Assembly: GCA_036365455.1 (NCBI GenBank)
Contig: JAWQUS010000030.1
Location: 7,874,001 to 7,938,000, forward strand
DNA: 64,000 bases
Direction of reading: 5' to 3'
Source: Macrosoma leucophasiata
Taxonomy: Eukaryota > Arthropoda > Insecta > Lepidoptera > Hedylidae
Both the position numbers and the translations under genes were made by a program. This document shows positions 34,485 through 46,805 of the stretch, in pieces. The notes beneath the pieces are model-generated. The model did not search any database. It was not told the DNA's origin and saw nothing but the letters and a program-made list of their open reading frames with translations. The number at the start of each line of letters is the position of its first letter. The stretch's first letter is position 1.

Positions 34485-36256
34485 CAGAAATACGATGGCG
34501 CACAATACTAGTACTAAAGGGTAGAGAGTTTAGGTACCGCCTTGGTGCCTACTCCTCGAGCACCGTAGAATCTGATAAAATAGTCACATTGAGTTGTAAA
34601 TAACTACTTACCTATACGACATATTTTCATGAGATATGTTATTAATTTAAATAGTTGGAATAAACCGTTTTATTCCCATACTTTTCTACTTTGCATAAAA
34701 CTAAATTGATTAGATAAGTATCTTTTGCGATTCAACTTTTATAACTTTCAAGATTCAATCGAATTCTTGAACTCGATCCCCTAAAATGAGGCAAAGATCA
34801 CGAATCGGTTCGATCCGTCACTCGGACAACGGGAGCCCCCATCTATCACTGAGATAAAGACATCGATAGCAAAACTGGCGATAAACTGGGACTATTGTTA
34901 ACACACTGAACACTATTTATTTTATCGCCAAGATTCAACTGATTTAAGTTCTCATTTAATTCTGTGTTATGCCTTCTTTAGATATTTAAATAAGGAAGTC
35001 TGATATTTTACAAAAGTAAATCGCAGCTTCATTTAAATAGTGCGAAAAGTCAAAAATGCTATTTGTCGAAAAAAGGTCCCTTAAAATCGAATATACATAT
35101 GTTTTTAAATTAAACACTAAAAAATAAATGGTTTAAGATGGATGTAGAAACAAAACGGGATGAGTAAGGACTGAGATATTTGGCGCTTCACAATGTCTAA
35201 GGTAGGCAGAGAGTGAGAATAAAATTAATAGAATAAAACGCTCTTTGACAAATCTGAATATATTTGAAGCTCTATAAAATAATATCATCCAGGCATTGAA
35301 ATTCACAGTTGTGACACTATTTTTTTATTTATTAATTTATTTATTTCAGGCAACAATTGTACACTTAAAGTAAAACAAAAGGCCCATACAAATATATACT
35401 TTAAAAACTAACATACATATTTATTTAAACTAACACTAATTGTCACGTGAAGACATATAAAAATAGCAAATTATTTTCGTGATATTGTTGAAAATTATTT
35501 GTTTTATCACCATTAATTATAGCAATTTTTTGACTTCTCAGAGACATAACAACTTAGGTGTCGGTGTAGGGTTCAACGCATCTGAATTTTGACCACTAGT
35601 CTTTATGTGGGTGTTTATCTATAGGCTGCAGTCATCACTTAGGTAACATCAATGTGAACTGCATGCTCGTTTGCCACCTTAATAACACAAAAAACCAAAA
35701 ACAAACATTTTAATGTATAAGTCGATGTAAGTTTTATCGATGAGTAGGTTCAATGGAAAAGCTTTCCACAATACCTATTATCATCGTTTACCGCTGTCTC
35801 GGAACGAAGGGTGTAGTGGTCTATTAACGTCAGATAAGGGCTGTGTTGACATCTTCCGTTTCCTCGACTTATCTATATCAGTCTGGTGCGGATCTGGGGA
35901 CGGCTAGAGTATGAGTAGTTTTTATTTATCCATGCATTGAATCAATTTTTATTTTTCTTTGAGCCAAGCAATAAAAATATTTAATTTTAATTGGTTTAAC
36001 GTATAACAATTAAAATATGCTATTGGTAGCTTGGATGATCCTAAAAATGGTCACCAATAATTATTTTTGGCCAATATTTATATTGTCAGAAAGAAATATA
36101 TGAATTTTGTTTCCTTTAATTTCTGAATACACATGACAATTATTAAGTGTACGATACATCCACATCTTAACGATATTGTATAAACTGTAAAGTCTATCAT
36201 CGGTTTTAAAGCTAATATCAATGGATGTCGTTCACCGATCCCGAATCGGTTAAATC
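34485..36256. other. no gene seen; AT-rich, one family-A tail
   Basis: No coding or RNA signal beyond the family-A piece at 35538. Confidence 0.45.
35538..35693 (+). repeat. family A tail half
   Basis: It runs from cagagacataacaactta through gctgcagtcatcactta to the A-rich end cacaaaaaacc. Subfamily 2. Confidence 0.7.
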
Positions 36257-36395
36257 AAAAAGGGGAAAGAAAAATTTGACGCTCGGTTGTGGGCTTCGGT
36301 AGGTTAGTGGTAAAGTGACTGGACTCGTTATCCCAAGGTCGCAGGTTCGATTCCTACCCGAAGCCAAATGTAACTTTCCATTTTCTTTAATTTCA
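36257..36395 (+). mobile_element. tRNA-like cassette with decayed inverted flanks
   Basis: Positions 36293-36364 form a 72-nt tRNA-like unit. It has a perfect 7-bp acceptor (gcttcgg/ccgaagc), a B box (aggttcgattcct), and ctcgtta where an anticodon loop would be. D-arm and anticodon-arm pairing is poor. The flanks ggggaaagaaaaatttgac and aactttccattttcttt resemble the inverted repeats of the 52-kb unit. Confidence 0.6.
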
Positions 36396-37054
36396 TTTCA
36401 TCATTTCTTTAATTTACATTCAATCTAAGATTGCAAGCCCTAGCCTTTTTGACTTTTTATAATGTAAGAGGCTACTGGTGGTAGAGTTCCGGACTACTAG
36501 TTGGCAGACCAAGTGTACAGGCGTGATCGGTTAACATTGTTTTGTTTAGGCGGTAGTATAACACAAGTTTGAGCACAGCAGTAAATCTACTTATTGTTGT
36601 CATATCATCGAACTATATTTACGTATGTTTATAACATAACAAAGCATTGTTCACTTTTATCAATGGACAAGATGTAACATAATATATATAAAAGATATTT
36701 AGGTGTCGTATAACAACGTGTTTGGCCATATCAAATATTACCTCCAACTCTTCCTGAATTCAACCAATGAAAGGAGTCTCAGTCAAGAAATGTTCGGTAG
36801 CCATAATAAATCTCGACTTGACACACAGAGACAAAACATGCAAGTGTTTATTTATGTACAAAGCACGCAGTGTTGCCATTAGAAGCCATTGAGTATTGTT
36901 ACGTTAATAAATTATTATTCGATGGATACAATTACGTTCGACACTTGAGATTGTATAATGACAATGTATAGAGGGCTAATTGTTAGTGTTGATTGTAACC
37001 AAATATTCATTTTAAACACGTGTTGTTTTGACGTAAAAACATATTATAGACAAT

Positions 37055-37534
37055 AATGGCCGTATACTCAAACGTCACTCAATTTTAAGCAATCCTCAAA
37101 TGAGCGCTGTCTCTATCGTTTGAACGTGTTTTATGTATGTATGTATGTATCTTCACGCCAGGTCCCTAACGGGGTAGGCAGAGAGTGTAGAGCGCCAGAC
37201 ATCCCGGTTCTGACAAACCTCTCGTGCCTCGTCTACCTTCATCATTCTCTTCATACATGCACGCCGATTCCTAAGACTTTTGACTCCACCATCAGACAGA
37301 ACTCGACCTATTTGGTCATGGTAGGTCAGCCTTGGTCTTCCTGGGCCTCTGCAACCATCCACATTCGCATTGTATATCTGTTTAGTCATTCGCTCATTCG
37401 ACATTCTTTCTATATGCGTGTTTTATAAAGACGGATAACTTTTAAGTCCCACTTAAGTTAATAAAGTAGACCTTAATTAGGTCTTAATTAAGTAGGTGTC
37501 TTAGGTGACTAACGGCCAGATACTCAAACGTCAC
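37055..37534. repeat. anonymous repeat with direct terminal words, split by LINE-1x
   Basis: ggccgtatactcaaacgtcac near 37059 and ggccagatactcaaacgtcac near 37513 are direct repeats about 450 bp apart. They enclose the LINE-1x insertion of 37135-37416. Confidence 0.45.
37135..37416 (-). mobile_element. LINE-1x, 5'-truncated copy with 10-bp target site duplication
   Basis: This 282-bp insertion carries the last 83 or so codons and the tail of LINE-1x. It differs from the longest copy at only a few positions by eye. It starts with the (gtat)n tail on the plus strand and is bounded by the perfect direct repeat cgtgttttat at 37125-37134 and 37417-37426. That is a classic target-primed reverse transcription product. 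Confidence 0.88.
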
Positions 37535-37680
37535 TTAAATCTGACTGACTGAATGATCATAGCTGCTGTGCGCAAAGCGCGCAATTAAATCTAAGTGATT
37601 ATGATGCTGCTTAGTTAGGGTAATTAACTTATTAATTTTTCTGTCTATGATGATCATTGATGAAGATAATTGTATAAAAT

Positions 37681-37790
37681 TACTAGCTGACCCGGTGAAA
37701 TTAATACCGCCTCGAATTAAATAATGTGTCAAAGATTTGAAAGGAACGAACTATTTGTATGGGAAAATGAAATTGTCGTTTTTAATATTT
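37681..37790 (+). mobile_element. family F fragment
   Basis: It starts actagctgacccggtgaaat and carries actatttgtatgggaaaatg, shared with the 46.48-kb copy. Confidence 0.55.
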
Positions 37791-37977
37791 TCCAAACAAT
37801 ATCTATATATATTATATTCCTGAGATTTCAAAAGAAAACTTATTTTTTAATTTTTTTTTTCATGCGTGTTTTTTTTTACTTTTTGTCTCACGTAACATTA
37901 TCAAACATTGAGGCTATTACTGGAAATCTTCAAAAAAAAAGTTGTCTGTGGGATTTTGTTTTTTTTTCTGATGTCAG

Positions 37978-38022
37978 CGCAACAGTGGCCTGCTACCACT
38001 GGACTACTAAGGAAGTAAATCT
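37978..38022 (-). mobile_element. tRNA-like SINE head fragment
   Basis: The minus strand carries cttagtagtccagtggtagc, the A-box part of a SINE-C-like head. Nothing else of the element remains. Confidence 0.4.
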
Positions 38023-38406
38023 GATTATTGGAGGAAAATTCGTGGCTACATGAGCGTAAAATGTTAATGCGGAAACTTATTAGTCGTAGGCTGCTTTCAA
38101 CTGATTGGCTCCGCACGCAATAAATTTTATAGAAACTCTATTAATAGACGGATTACAAAAAAAAAAATCTGCGCTCTCATTAACTGACAAGATTTCAAGT
38201 TGAAAAAAGGAAACATATTTTGTTTTTTGAAATACTAAAAGTGTTATAGCAATCAATAATATGTTATTCTGTATAAAATGAGGAATTTTAGTCACCATCC
38301 TCGATGCATCTGTATTAGCGTAAGTGGGACAGAGATATATAATAAAATGTTAATATACGAAATTCTTTCTATTTCACAATCACAACTAATATAGCGTTTC
38401 TCGTCT

Positions 38407-38437
38407 TTTCGTAGCGTGCTACGTGCATGCTACGAAA
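38407..38437. repeat. hairpin, 13-bp arms with one mismatch
   Basis: tttcgtagcgtgc and gcatgctacgaaa pair with one mismatch around five bases. Confidence 0.75.
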
Positions 38438-38763
38438 GGGCTAAGGCGAGTTATCTTTCTCGAGCATCCTTCAGTTATGTTCCCAACATAATTATTTCTC
38501 AAAGAGAAATACCGAAGGTTTCTGTTTACAAAACACGTATGATTCCGTCTATGGCAGCGTAGGAGCATCGTAAAGAGCTAATTGGTGATAAAGCCGCGTA
38601 ATTGGACGCGGCTATCGCATGCGCACTAATGGAACAAAATTATACCATTTCAGCCGCTAACGATTTATAAGCTGATTGTTGATACTTTCGTGTTTTTACA
38701 AAATATAATCCGTGACTGATTTAAAATGTTTGTAAATGATATGTGGAAATTTATTAAGAAAAG

Positions 38764-39676
38764 TATGATTGTTCAGTGTCTACCCCGACGAAGTCGTGGG
38801 CGCAGCCAGTATAAAAGTAGCGTAAGTTACTACTTATTACATTAGCTATCTGCCAGTGAAAGTCCCGTCAAAATCGGAGACACTCAAATTCTATGTATTT
38901 GTATGTAGTTATGTATGTTTGTATGGTTGTATGGAGATAAAAGCAGCTCAAGTTACTCCTTATTATATCAGCTATCTGCCAGTGAAAGTCCCGTCAAAAT
39001 CTGACACTCAAATTCTGTTTATGTGTATGTAGGTATGTATGTATGTATGGTTGTATGGAGATAAAAGTAGCTTAAGTTACTCCTTATCACATCAGCTATT
39101 TACCAGTGAAAGTCCCGCCAAAGTCGAAGACACTCCAATTCTTCTTATTTGTATGTAGGTATGTATGTATGGATGTATGGAGATAAAAGTAGCCTAAGTT
39201 ACTCCTTGTTACATCAGCTACCTACCCATGGAAGTCCCGTTAAAGTCGGATTCACTCCAATTCTACTTATTTGTATGTAGGTATGTATGGAGGTAAAAGT
39301 AGCCTAAGTTACTCCTTATCACATCAGCTATCTGCCAGTGAAAGTCCCGTCAAAATCGGTCAAGCCGTTCCCAAGATTAGCCCCGCCAAACAGACAGACA
39401 GACAGATAAAAATAGTAAAAAATGTTGTTTTGGTTGTACCGTGTATACATACATATGCGTTTAGTAAAAAGCGGTTATTTTTATATTACAAACAGACACT
39501 CCAATTTTATTTATTTGTACGTATATAGATTTATTATGAAAGCTACAATACAACATTAGACCTAAAAATTAAGTGAAAATTTTACGCGTCTACATTAATA
39601 ATAGCGGTAACAGAAATACATAATTTGTGAAAATGTTAGCTTTCTAGCTTTCACTATTTATGAGATACAGCCTGGT

Positions 39677-39707
<31 letters not shown>

Positions 39708-40222
39708 AGACAGCGGAGGATTAGTTATCCGTAGGGTCCGTTTTTACCTATTAGGTAGGAAACTCCCTAAAAGATAGAACTAAGATACAGAATAGCTTAA
39801 AAATATTCGATACGATTCTTTAAATTGATATAACTTTTTGATTTCTGAACCGATTCACATGAAACAAACACTAAATGTTAAGTGAAACTTACCACAATAT
39901 ATTCGTGAAAATCACAAATCGAATAAGCCGTTTCTGATATTAGCGTGCACAAACACACAGACAAACAGACATTTTTCCGGGATAAAAAGTACCCAGTGTT
40001 GTGCGCCAAAGGTTAAAATATAATCATACCAAGTTTCATTGAAATCGGATAGGTAGTTTTTATGTGATGCTTGAACAAACAGACAGACAGACAGACAGAC
40101 AAAAAATTTTCTAATCACATATTTGTGTTCGGTATTGATCTAGTAACATCCCCTGGTATTTATTTTTTCAATATTTTTAATGTACAGAATTTACACTTTT
40201 ACAGTTTTATTATAAGTATAGA
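38764..40222 (+). mobile_element. family J, copy 1, with ~125-bp tandem units
   Basis: It starts tatgattgttcagtgtc, passes gacgaagtcgtgggcgcag, and then has four and a half tandem units beginning ataaaagtag at 38811, 38937, 39061, 39183 and about 39293 (126, 124, 122 and about 110 bp). The 3' part has three separate cagacagacag runs and ends in ttattataagtatagat near 40222. No protein is encoded. The ends resemble the tagctgtgcccgcgacttcg/ataatattagtatagat repeats of Lepidoptera. Confidence 0.7.
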
Positions 40223-42317
40223 TAAGTTAAAATTTGGAATGGATTACTTAAAGTAACTATCAACTATTGATGAAGCATTTTATGCGAATCTAGTTAGACG
40301 GCTTGTCAGGAAGAGCATGTCTACCGCGAACTGTAAAAAACTCAGGTAGCTTAAAAACAATTTAAATTACAGATTAGATTCGTTTAATTGGAATAAGGTA
40401 CCAAAGGTTTAAAACGGTGGTAAAAATGAGACTGAGAAACCAGTGTCTAAATTTGGCAGTGATAAAGGCGTAAACACATTTCGTAAAGTAAAAGCTTGTG
40501 ATACGATGCGAATTCGCAGTTATGTGTGGGAGCCCTTAGCTAGAAAGTGCCACTGTCGAACTCCAGCGTTAGTTGCGATAATACATACACAGTAGCATAA
40601 ACATAAGCTCTACAACCACTACAATTTACGTTTATAAATAATTGTAATTGCAGCATTATAATTTATTAATATTCAAATTTCAATTCAATATAAAATTCAT
40701 GAAACAAGCGTCCGTATAACTGTAACATGGCAACTCAACAGTTTTACACTCGCAATAAACATTAACGGACGCGGCATTATAAATAGGTTAAGTATTTTTG
40801 ATAATAGGAGTTATATCGCTATGAATGCTTATTAAGGTTGCGTAGGGCGTAGTCACGTCAATTAGGCCTAAGCTGGCTTCGTGACTCTTGACTTATGGCC
40901 CACCGATCTTCGATGCGTGGCTGCTCCGCAATTCCTACGATCCATATCAAAAAAATTATGGAATGGGCGTCCAACAATAAATAAGATTATGGCATGTATG
41001 TAACCCGTAGTACTTTAGTTTTATAGCTCAAACAAATCAAGACTTTTTTTGAAAATCGTCCGATAAAGGTGAATTAGGAGACAGTTAATGTTGTACTCGT
41101 GTTAAGTTTAATTTTACTTTGATTGATGGTCGTGACTGGCTTGATACGATCTGATTAGTTGATTAAAAGGTTTTGTTTTGTTTGAAGTAGTAAACGGATG
41201 TGTAGTTCTATAAAACTGCTTACTGTTTCATTGGATTTGTGGCAGTCGGCTGTTACTACCAGATTTGAAGTCTCTGGTGCAATCTTCAAGTCGGTCGGGA
41301 TACATGGAAGGTTTTTATTGGTTTTCTTGGAGTGATTTGATGATCAGTGGGTTTATAGCTATATGGCATTTAAAAACTCGTGAACCTGTTATTCACTTCT
41401 ATTTATGTCTTTCGCACTCAGAAAGTCTTGGTTTCATTCTTCAACCTTGATGAGAAGTGTTTTTCACAGCATATGTCTAAAAGCGTATCTTAACTTTAAA
41501 CTTGTACTTCCTGCTTATCCCTTGAGGGTATAAAAACATAAATAACTTAATAATATTTACATAAGATATTAGCAAATGTACACGAGTGCATGTACTTATG
41601 CTTAAGTAAATGTACTAATGAATCGGCGAGCATGTATGAAGAGTATGATGAAAGTAGATGAGGCACGAGAGGTATATGAGGACCGGGATGTCTGGCGCTC
41701 TACACTCTCTGCCTACCCCGTTAAGGACCTGGCGTGAAAATACATACATGTACTTATGTATATTTGCAAACACCAACCATTCGTCAATTTGTTTTGTCCT
41801 ATGTCCAACTAAGACTGTGGCACTGAGAAACTACGGAAACACGAAGATCTCAATATATTTTTACCAAAATCAAAGTACGCACCTAAATAAGCCAAAAAAA
41901 AATATGTAAGTAATCCTCATTTTGCAGCAAATTTGAAAAAATGGATTGTGATGAAAGCAAACAGATAATTTGTTGATGTGGACTATATTACATTCGTGGA
42001 TTGTCAGATGATATATTAATACCACACCGACCAGCTCGCGGGCAGAAACTAGTGCTAAAACAAGACAGGAAAACCTTAGCATTCGTAACAAAATGCTGAC
42101 GTGTATAAAGGTTGTTAGGAAGGTTAAAAAATTGCGCGCGTTTAATAGGTACGATACTAAAGCAGTAACAAGTTAGTGGCGCTAGTAGGCCGAAGCAATT
42201 AAATTTCAATTTGCACAAATCACCCGGGCGAACAAACAAAGAATTCATTAGATAAAATTTATTTACTGAGGAACCTTGAAACACATTGTTTTTTGGATTT
42301 CGGTTTACATTATCGGG
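40223..42317. other. no gene seen; one LINE-1x fragment
   Basis: AT-rich, with the LINE-1x copy at 41621. Open frames lack domains. Confidence 0.45.
41621..41747 (+). mobile_element. LINE-1x 3' fragment with 11-bp direct repeats
   Basis: The fragment covers the last 40 or so codons of LINE-1x and its catac tail. It is flanked directly by atgtactaatg (41610-41620) and atgtacttatg (41748-41758), a likely target site duplication with one change. It has more mismatches to the longest copy than the 37-kb copy does, so it is probably older. Confidence 0.8.
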
Positions 42318-42510
42318 TCATTAGGGTTCCGTACTTCAAAAGGAAAGAATTTATGAAAAGCACGGCAGGTGTCAGGACCGGGATATCTGCCGATTTACAT
42401 TCTCTGCCTGTTGGCATGAAGATACATACATATATACATAAAAGAAAAGAGCGGAATGCTTCTAAGATCACTCGTGGGTATGTCTGTCTCTCCGTCTATC
42501 TAGAATCTAG
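42318..42510 (+). repeat. family H 5' end interrupted by a LINE-1x tail
   Basis: ggttccgtacttcaaaagg is separated from aagatcactcgtgggtatg by a 70-bp LINE-1x tail. The rest of family H is missing. Confidence 0.6.
42369..42442 (+). mobile_element. LINE-1x tail fragment nested in a family-H repeat
   Basis: About 70 bp of the extreme 3' end (gaccgggatatctg to gaagatacatacata) interrupts a family-H element. The two halves of that element, ggttccgtacttcaaaagg and gatcactcgtgggt, lie on either side. Confidence 0.65.
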
Positions 42511-42636
42511 ACACATATTTGCTGTGACAGACATTATTCCTTTATCTCAAGATAGAAAAAAATCTTTGCTTAAAGTACTGGACCGGAGTTGAAATTTAGG
42601 ACACGTGAACCTTCAACTTAATAATATATCTAAAAA

Positions 42637-42882
42637 TGTAGGCACCACCGCATTACCTAATATACTTGCCGCTAAATGGTAGTGATCAGTATTATCGTGT
42701 TACGGTTAGGTGGTAATGTACCGCCCTGTAATTTCCGGCACAGAGGCATAGCACCTTAGGCCCAGGAGTGGTAACGCATCTGCATTTTGAGCTTGGTCTT
42801 CGTGTGTCTATAGGCTGCAGTCATCACTTAACATCAACGTGAACTGCATGATTGATTGCCACTTCCGTTACATAAAAAAGTA
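42637..42882 (+). repeat. family A, near full length
   Basis: It starts at gtaggcaccaccgcattacc and ends at acataaaaaa (42873-42882). Subfamily 1, well conserved. Confidence 0.8.
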
Positions 42883-44057
42883 ATAATTCAATATTAAATT
42901 ATTCCTTAAAATTAAAAGCATTAATCTTCGGCCTAAGAAGCATAAACATCTAATTGAGACCGTTGCTTTAAAAATAAATGTATTGCAATAAGCAAAATCC
43001 ACATATTGCCCGATGGAGTAGAATAGTGCCATCTCGAGAAATGCCGCCTACATAAGTCTGTTCCAAAAAAAGCAGAATGGGGATGATGACTAGTTTTTTC
43101 TATTGTAATTTCAAAAAGTATAGGAAAAATAAATAAATATTGTCTTTGAAACGTCTATTCAATAGCTAATGATTTTAAAGATATAACGATTCAAAACCTT
43201 GCGTGTTGTGAAACGACTCAAAGCGGCTCATATAAGACGATACTCTATTCTGACGTCACGTTACAGTTAAAACTTGTAAATTGTATGGTGAAATCAAAAC
43301 ATTTTAAAACATCTTCTTCAATAATGCGTTTTTGTTAAAACATTCTTATTAAAATTTGTTGGATATCGTATGAAGAATGTAAAAGTGGAATTATTTATAT
43401 TTTAAACTTAACTTTTCTGTTCACTAATTTTCGTCACTTTTTAATTTTTATATTTCATAGTATTCAACTCGAATTTTCATAATTTTTGTATCGTCATTTC
43501 CCATTTGCAAGCCGTTTTCATGTGATATGATACAAAGTAGTGGATTCATACCTAGTCATCATCCCTATTCACTTAACTTGAATACGGTCTGCACGGTTGT
43601 TTTCCGCTTCAAAGACATCAAAAAAACAAATCTTTCGTATTTCAAAACGTAGTTATTATACTAACAACTAGTTTAGTCTGAGAAATCGACATCGACAGCT
43701 ATGCAAATGAAAAAAAAACACTTTACTAGATTGACTTGGAGTTGTAGATATAATCTTGCCTCGTATAACTGCTTCCTATTCAAATAGAATAGTTTCTTGG
43801 ACTATTATTGCGAGTGGCTAGAACTGGACAGTAGTGGCGTTATTAGCCCTTATCTATAAGAGTCATTTCGTGCTACTTTCTTGCTTTCGTGAGGGAATTC
43901 GTAGGATTTCCATGTAGTCCGCCACTCAAAATGACTGCCTATTGAGTGGGTAATACACGAACGTTAAACAAGGTCTTTTAGCGCCGTCATATACCTATTC
44001 AAGGATGTTTAAGTAAGAAAGGAGACTTGTACAATTGACTATTGATTTGTACTTTAT

Positions 44058-44358
44058 TAACCGACTTCAAAAAAAGGAGGAGGTTCTCAATTTGTCCGAA
44101 TCTTTTTTTTTGTATGTTCACCGAAAATTTGTCGTATCAGGATACGGGACCCTGATCGAAATGGTGGTTGTCAAAAATGCACAACGTTAATACTCGTATT
44201 CAAGTATTCACTTCTGACGGCACTCCCGGAGTGCAACCCGTTGTTTTTTTTTTACCTTATAACATTTTCATTAAATCGTGGAGATGTAGAGACGTAACGA
44301 CCCCAGTAGGTACTAGTGCAGGAGACTTCTTTGTTAATACGTTCAGTTAACCGAACAA
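44058..44358 (-). repeat. family G with 3' module
   Basis: It begins on plus with aaccgacttcaaaaaaagg and aggaggttctcaatttgtcc, and continues to gtaacgaccccagtaggt and ttaaccgaacaatggg, which are reversed G blocks. Confidence 0.65.
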
Positions 44359-45054
44359 TGGGTCAAATCGAATGGTGAATTATTGCCAAGCGTGATATGC
44401 GTTTTTTTATCAATATGGCATAACGTCATTATAGGTAGACTTTTGCAGTAGTGGATGTTTTTTCGATGGAAATGATGGTAATGATGATCTATGTAATTGT
44501 ATATAGGAATAGAAAGGATGTCTATAAATATAAATCTTATCATGATCAATTGAAACTAATTTATTTATCGTACCTATAATGAAAAACTTTTAATTTGTTA
44601 TGTTTTAGAAATTCCATTAGCCTACGTGAGCTAAAAGATTGCCTAGCATTTTTGCTTTATCACATTATAATATTTTATATAATAACTTATCACAATACCA
44701 GTGACCGCCCACGGTTTTGCTAGCGTGTTAACAGAATAATAAGTATTTGCCTAAGTTAGCATTCATCTAGATTATGGTGTTTGTCTATACCTATTGGCAA
44801 CATATAAATTGGCAATATTATGAGACAAATTATTTGCATAAAAGTGAAATATCCATTAGTGTTATATCCAATGTAACACTTTTTTTAGGGAATAAAATGA
44901 AGCATTCATAACTCATCCTTATGATTTTGGTGAGCAACAAAGAAAAGTGAACAATGATTATTTAGACTCATAGAGGTTATAATTCTATGCTTAGACTCCT
45001 GTGTCTATCTATAGTATCTTACAAGTACATTGGTGCTAAGTGTACATATCTATA

Positions 45055-45262
45055 GACCACCAATACCTGCAGCTTATATACACCTATACAAAAACAAAAC
45101 GTATCAATGCAGATGCGCAGTCGCTCCTGTCATTTTATAAAATTTTATCTGAAATATTTGGTTTTTGATGCGTTAGAGCTAAAGTTTTACGATAAAGCGG
45201 TGGATTAGATTAGGCTTACGCCTCCGAAATCCAGTCATTGAGACGTGGGACTCTATCACCAG
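45055..45262 (-). repeat. family A, old and degenerate
   Basis: Only scattered blocks remain: cctgcagcttatatacacc, gcagatgcgcagtcgctcctg, and the closing ctctatcaccagtaac. Confidence 0.45.
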
Positions 45263-46156
45263 TAACAAGATACCTTGTTACTATCAATCACATTTATTAA
45301 TTCGCTGTATCGCTGTGGTAAATATCCTTTTACGTCGTCGAATGAATCGTACTTACACCAAGTGCGGAAACAAAAATATAACCTTTTATTCCTTATAAAT
45401 TTTATCTTATCTCAATCTAAGGAAAGGACCTTAATATTTATCATCGGATCAAAGCTAGGCCAGCGACTGGCCAGCTAATTAGGCCCGGGTCACGCATGTC
45501 GCGACCTCCTATCTCATCGGCAAACATATTTTCTTCATTAACTTGTCCGCCTTCCATGTATTTTACGTCGCAGTAAAAAGCTTAAGGTCTTTCATATTAG
45601 AATATTAGCGTGTGTGCGGTAAATCACTGGATTGTCACTGCGGTGGACTTATAATTTTATTGTCGGGAAGGCGACACGACACCGGCGTCACGCGACCTGT
45701 CGCCCGAACGCCTCACACGACAACACACGGATCCAACTTTTATTGTCCGCGCTCTAATTATGGAATTATTTCTTGCTAGATCTCACCTGAGATTGGACGT
45801 CTAGACTTATTGGGCGTTTTCTTTCGTGCGAGATTAATTGTGATCGTGGTAAATGGATGAATAGGTTATTTTGATGGTTTGCGCTAACGCTAGGATCTTG
45901 TTTAATAGTAATGAGTTTTCAAGTTAAATATTGAGTTTGGTTCCGTTTGTTAAATATTTTGGTTATCGTTTCTGCTAACTTTTTATTTATGGGCGGGAAT
46001 CAATCAGGGGGTGCATGTGAAACAATAGCACCCGACATAATCATTACGTCTGATTTGTTTTGATTCTGGTGAAATGTGCTATGGAATACGATTCGGTCAA
46101 TTTTGAATAATAAATGTAGAATCTTTTTCAAAATTAAGACGGTTTAGAGGTTTATC

Positions 46157-46479
46157 ACTTACTGGCATGTGATGTGCTGAAAACTATGTTGTGTATGCCG
46201 TCGCCAATGCGGGCAATGAAATAACCCGCATCTTATCCTACCTATCGCATCATTATGCGACAGGATGTCGACCGCTTCATCCAGTAGCTGTCAGTTCTTA
46301 CTGTGTCGTTCAGCAATTGCTTCACTATCACTCTTATCGGCTTGATTACATATTACCTTTTTTTGTGTTGTCGATTGTGCTTACGTACCCGGCCTTAGAC
46401 ACGCCCAGTGGGTTTTAATACTTTTAATTGATCAGGATTATTTTTGCGGGCTCACGGTATCTAGGTATTTATTTATATA
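46157..46479 (+). repeat. 46-kb direct repeat, left copy
   Basis: It shares gctgaaaacta.gttgtg, attatgcgacaggatgtcg, tactgtgtcgttcag and agacacgcccagtgggtttt with the right copy. It is not one of the other families here. Confidence 0.7.
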
Positions 46480-46800
46480 CTAGCCGACCCGGTAAACTTC
46501 GTATTGCCTCAGAATGAAAATATGACATGTGTCAAAGGTTTGATAGATACGGACTATTTGTATGGGAAAATGAAATGGTGGTTATTATTTCCCTTCAATT
46601 TCTTCATATTTTCTTACCTTTTAAACATTCCCTGGACTTCCAAAAATCATTCAAAATCAATATTAGCCATTTAATTTTTTGGTCATGGTATGTTTTAAGT
46701 CATATTTTATATAATTTTCTTCCTTTTCACTTAGCTATTCCAAAAGTTTCAAAATTATTAAATTTAAATGTTGAATCTAGTTTAGAATAAAATACAGACA
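46480..46800 (+). mobile_element. family F element between two direct repeats
   Basis: It starts ctagccgacccggtaaactt and carries actatttgtatgggaaaatg. It lies exactly between the two copies of a 290-320 bp duplicated segment. Confidence 0.55.
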
Positions 46801-46805
46801 GTGTA

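Larger units (their letters stand above)
42883..46156. other. no gene seen; possible regulatory block at 45.48-45.80 kb
   Basis: 45480-45790 is GC-richer and repeat-free and carries ttataattttattgtc, a Caudal/Hox-like AT word, within CG-rich flanks. Function unknown. The rest is AT-rich plus the family G and A copies listed. Confidence 0.35.

Noticed and set aside
36293..36364. A functional tRNA gene
   Set aside because: The acceptor and B box are good, but the D and anticodon stems do not pair properly and related degraded copies with the same flanks exist.
38811..39400. Regular ~125-bp units that might suggest a CRISPR-like array
   Set aside because: Whole units repeat with similar length and sequence and there are no short repeats with unique spacers. 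The genome is eukaryotic. It is a minisatellite within a mobile element.
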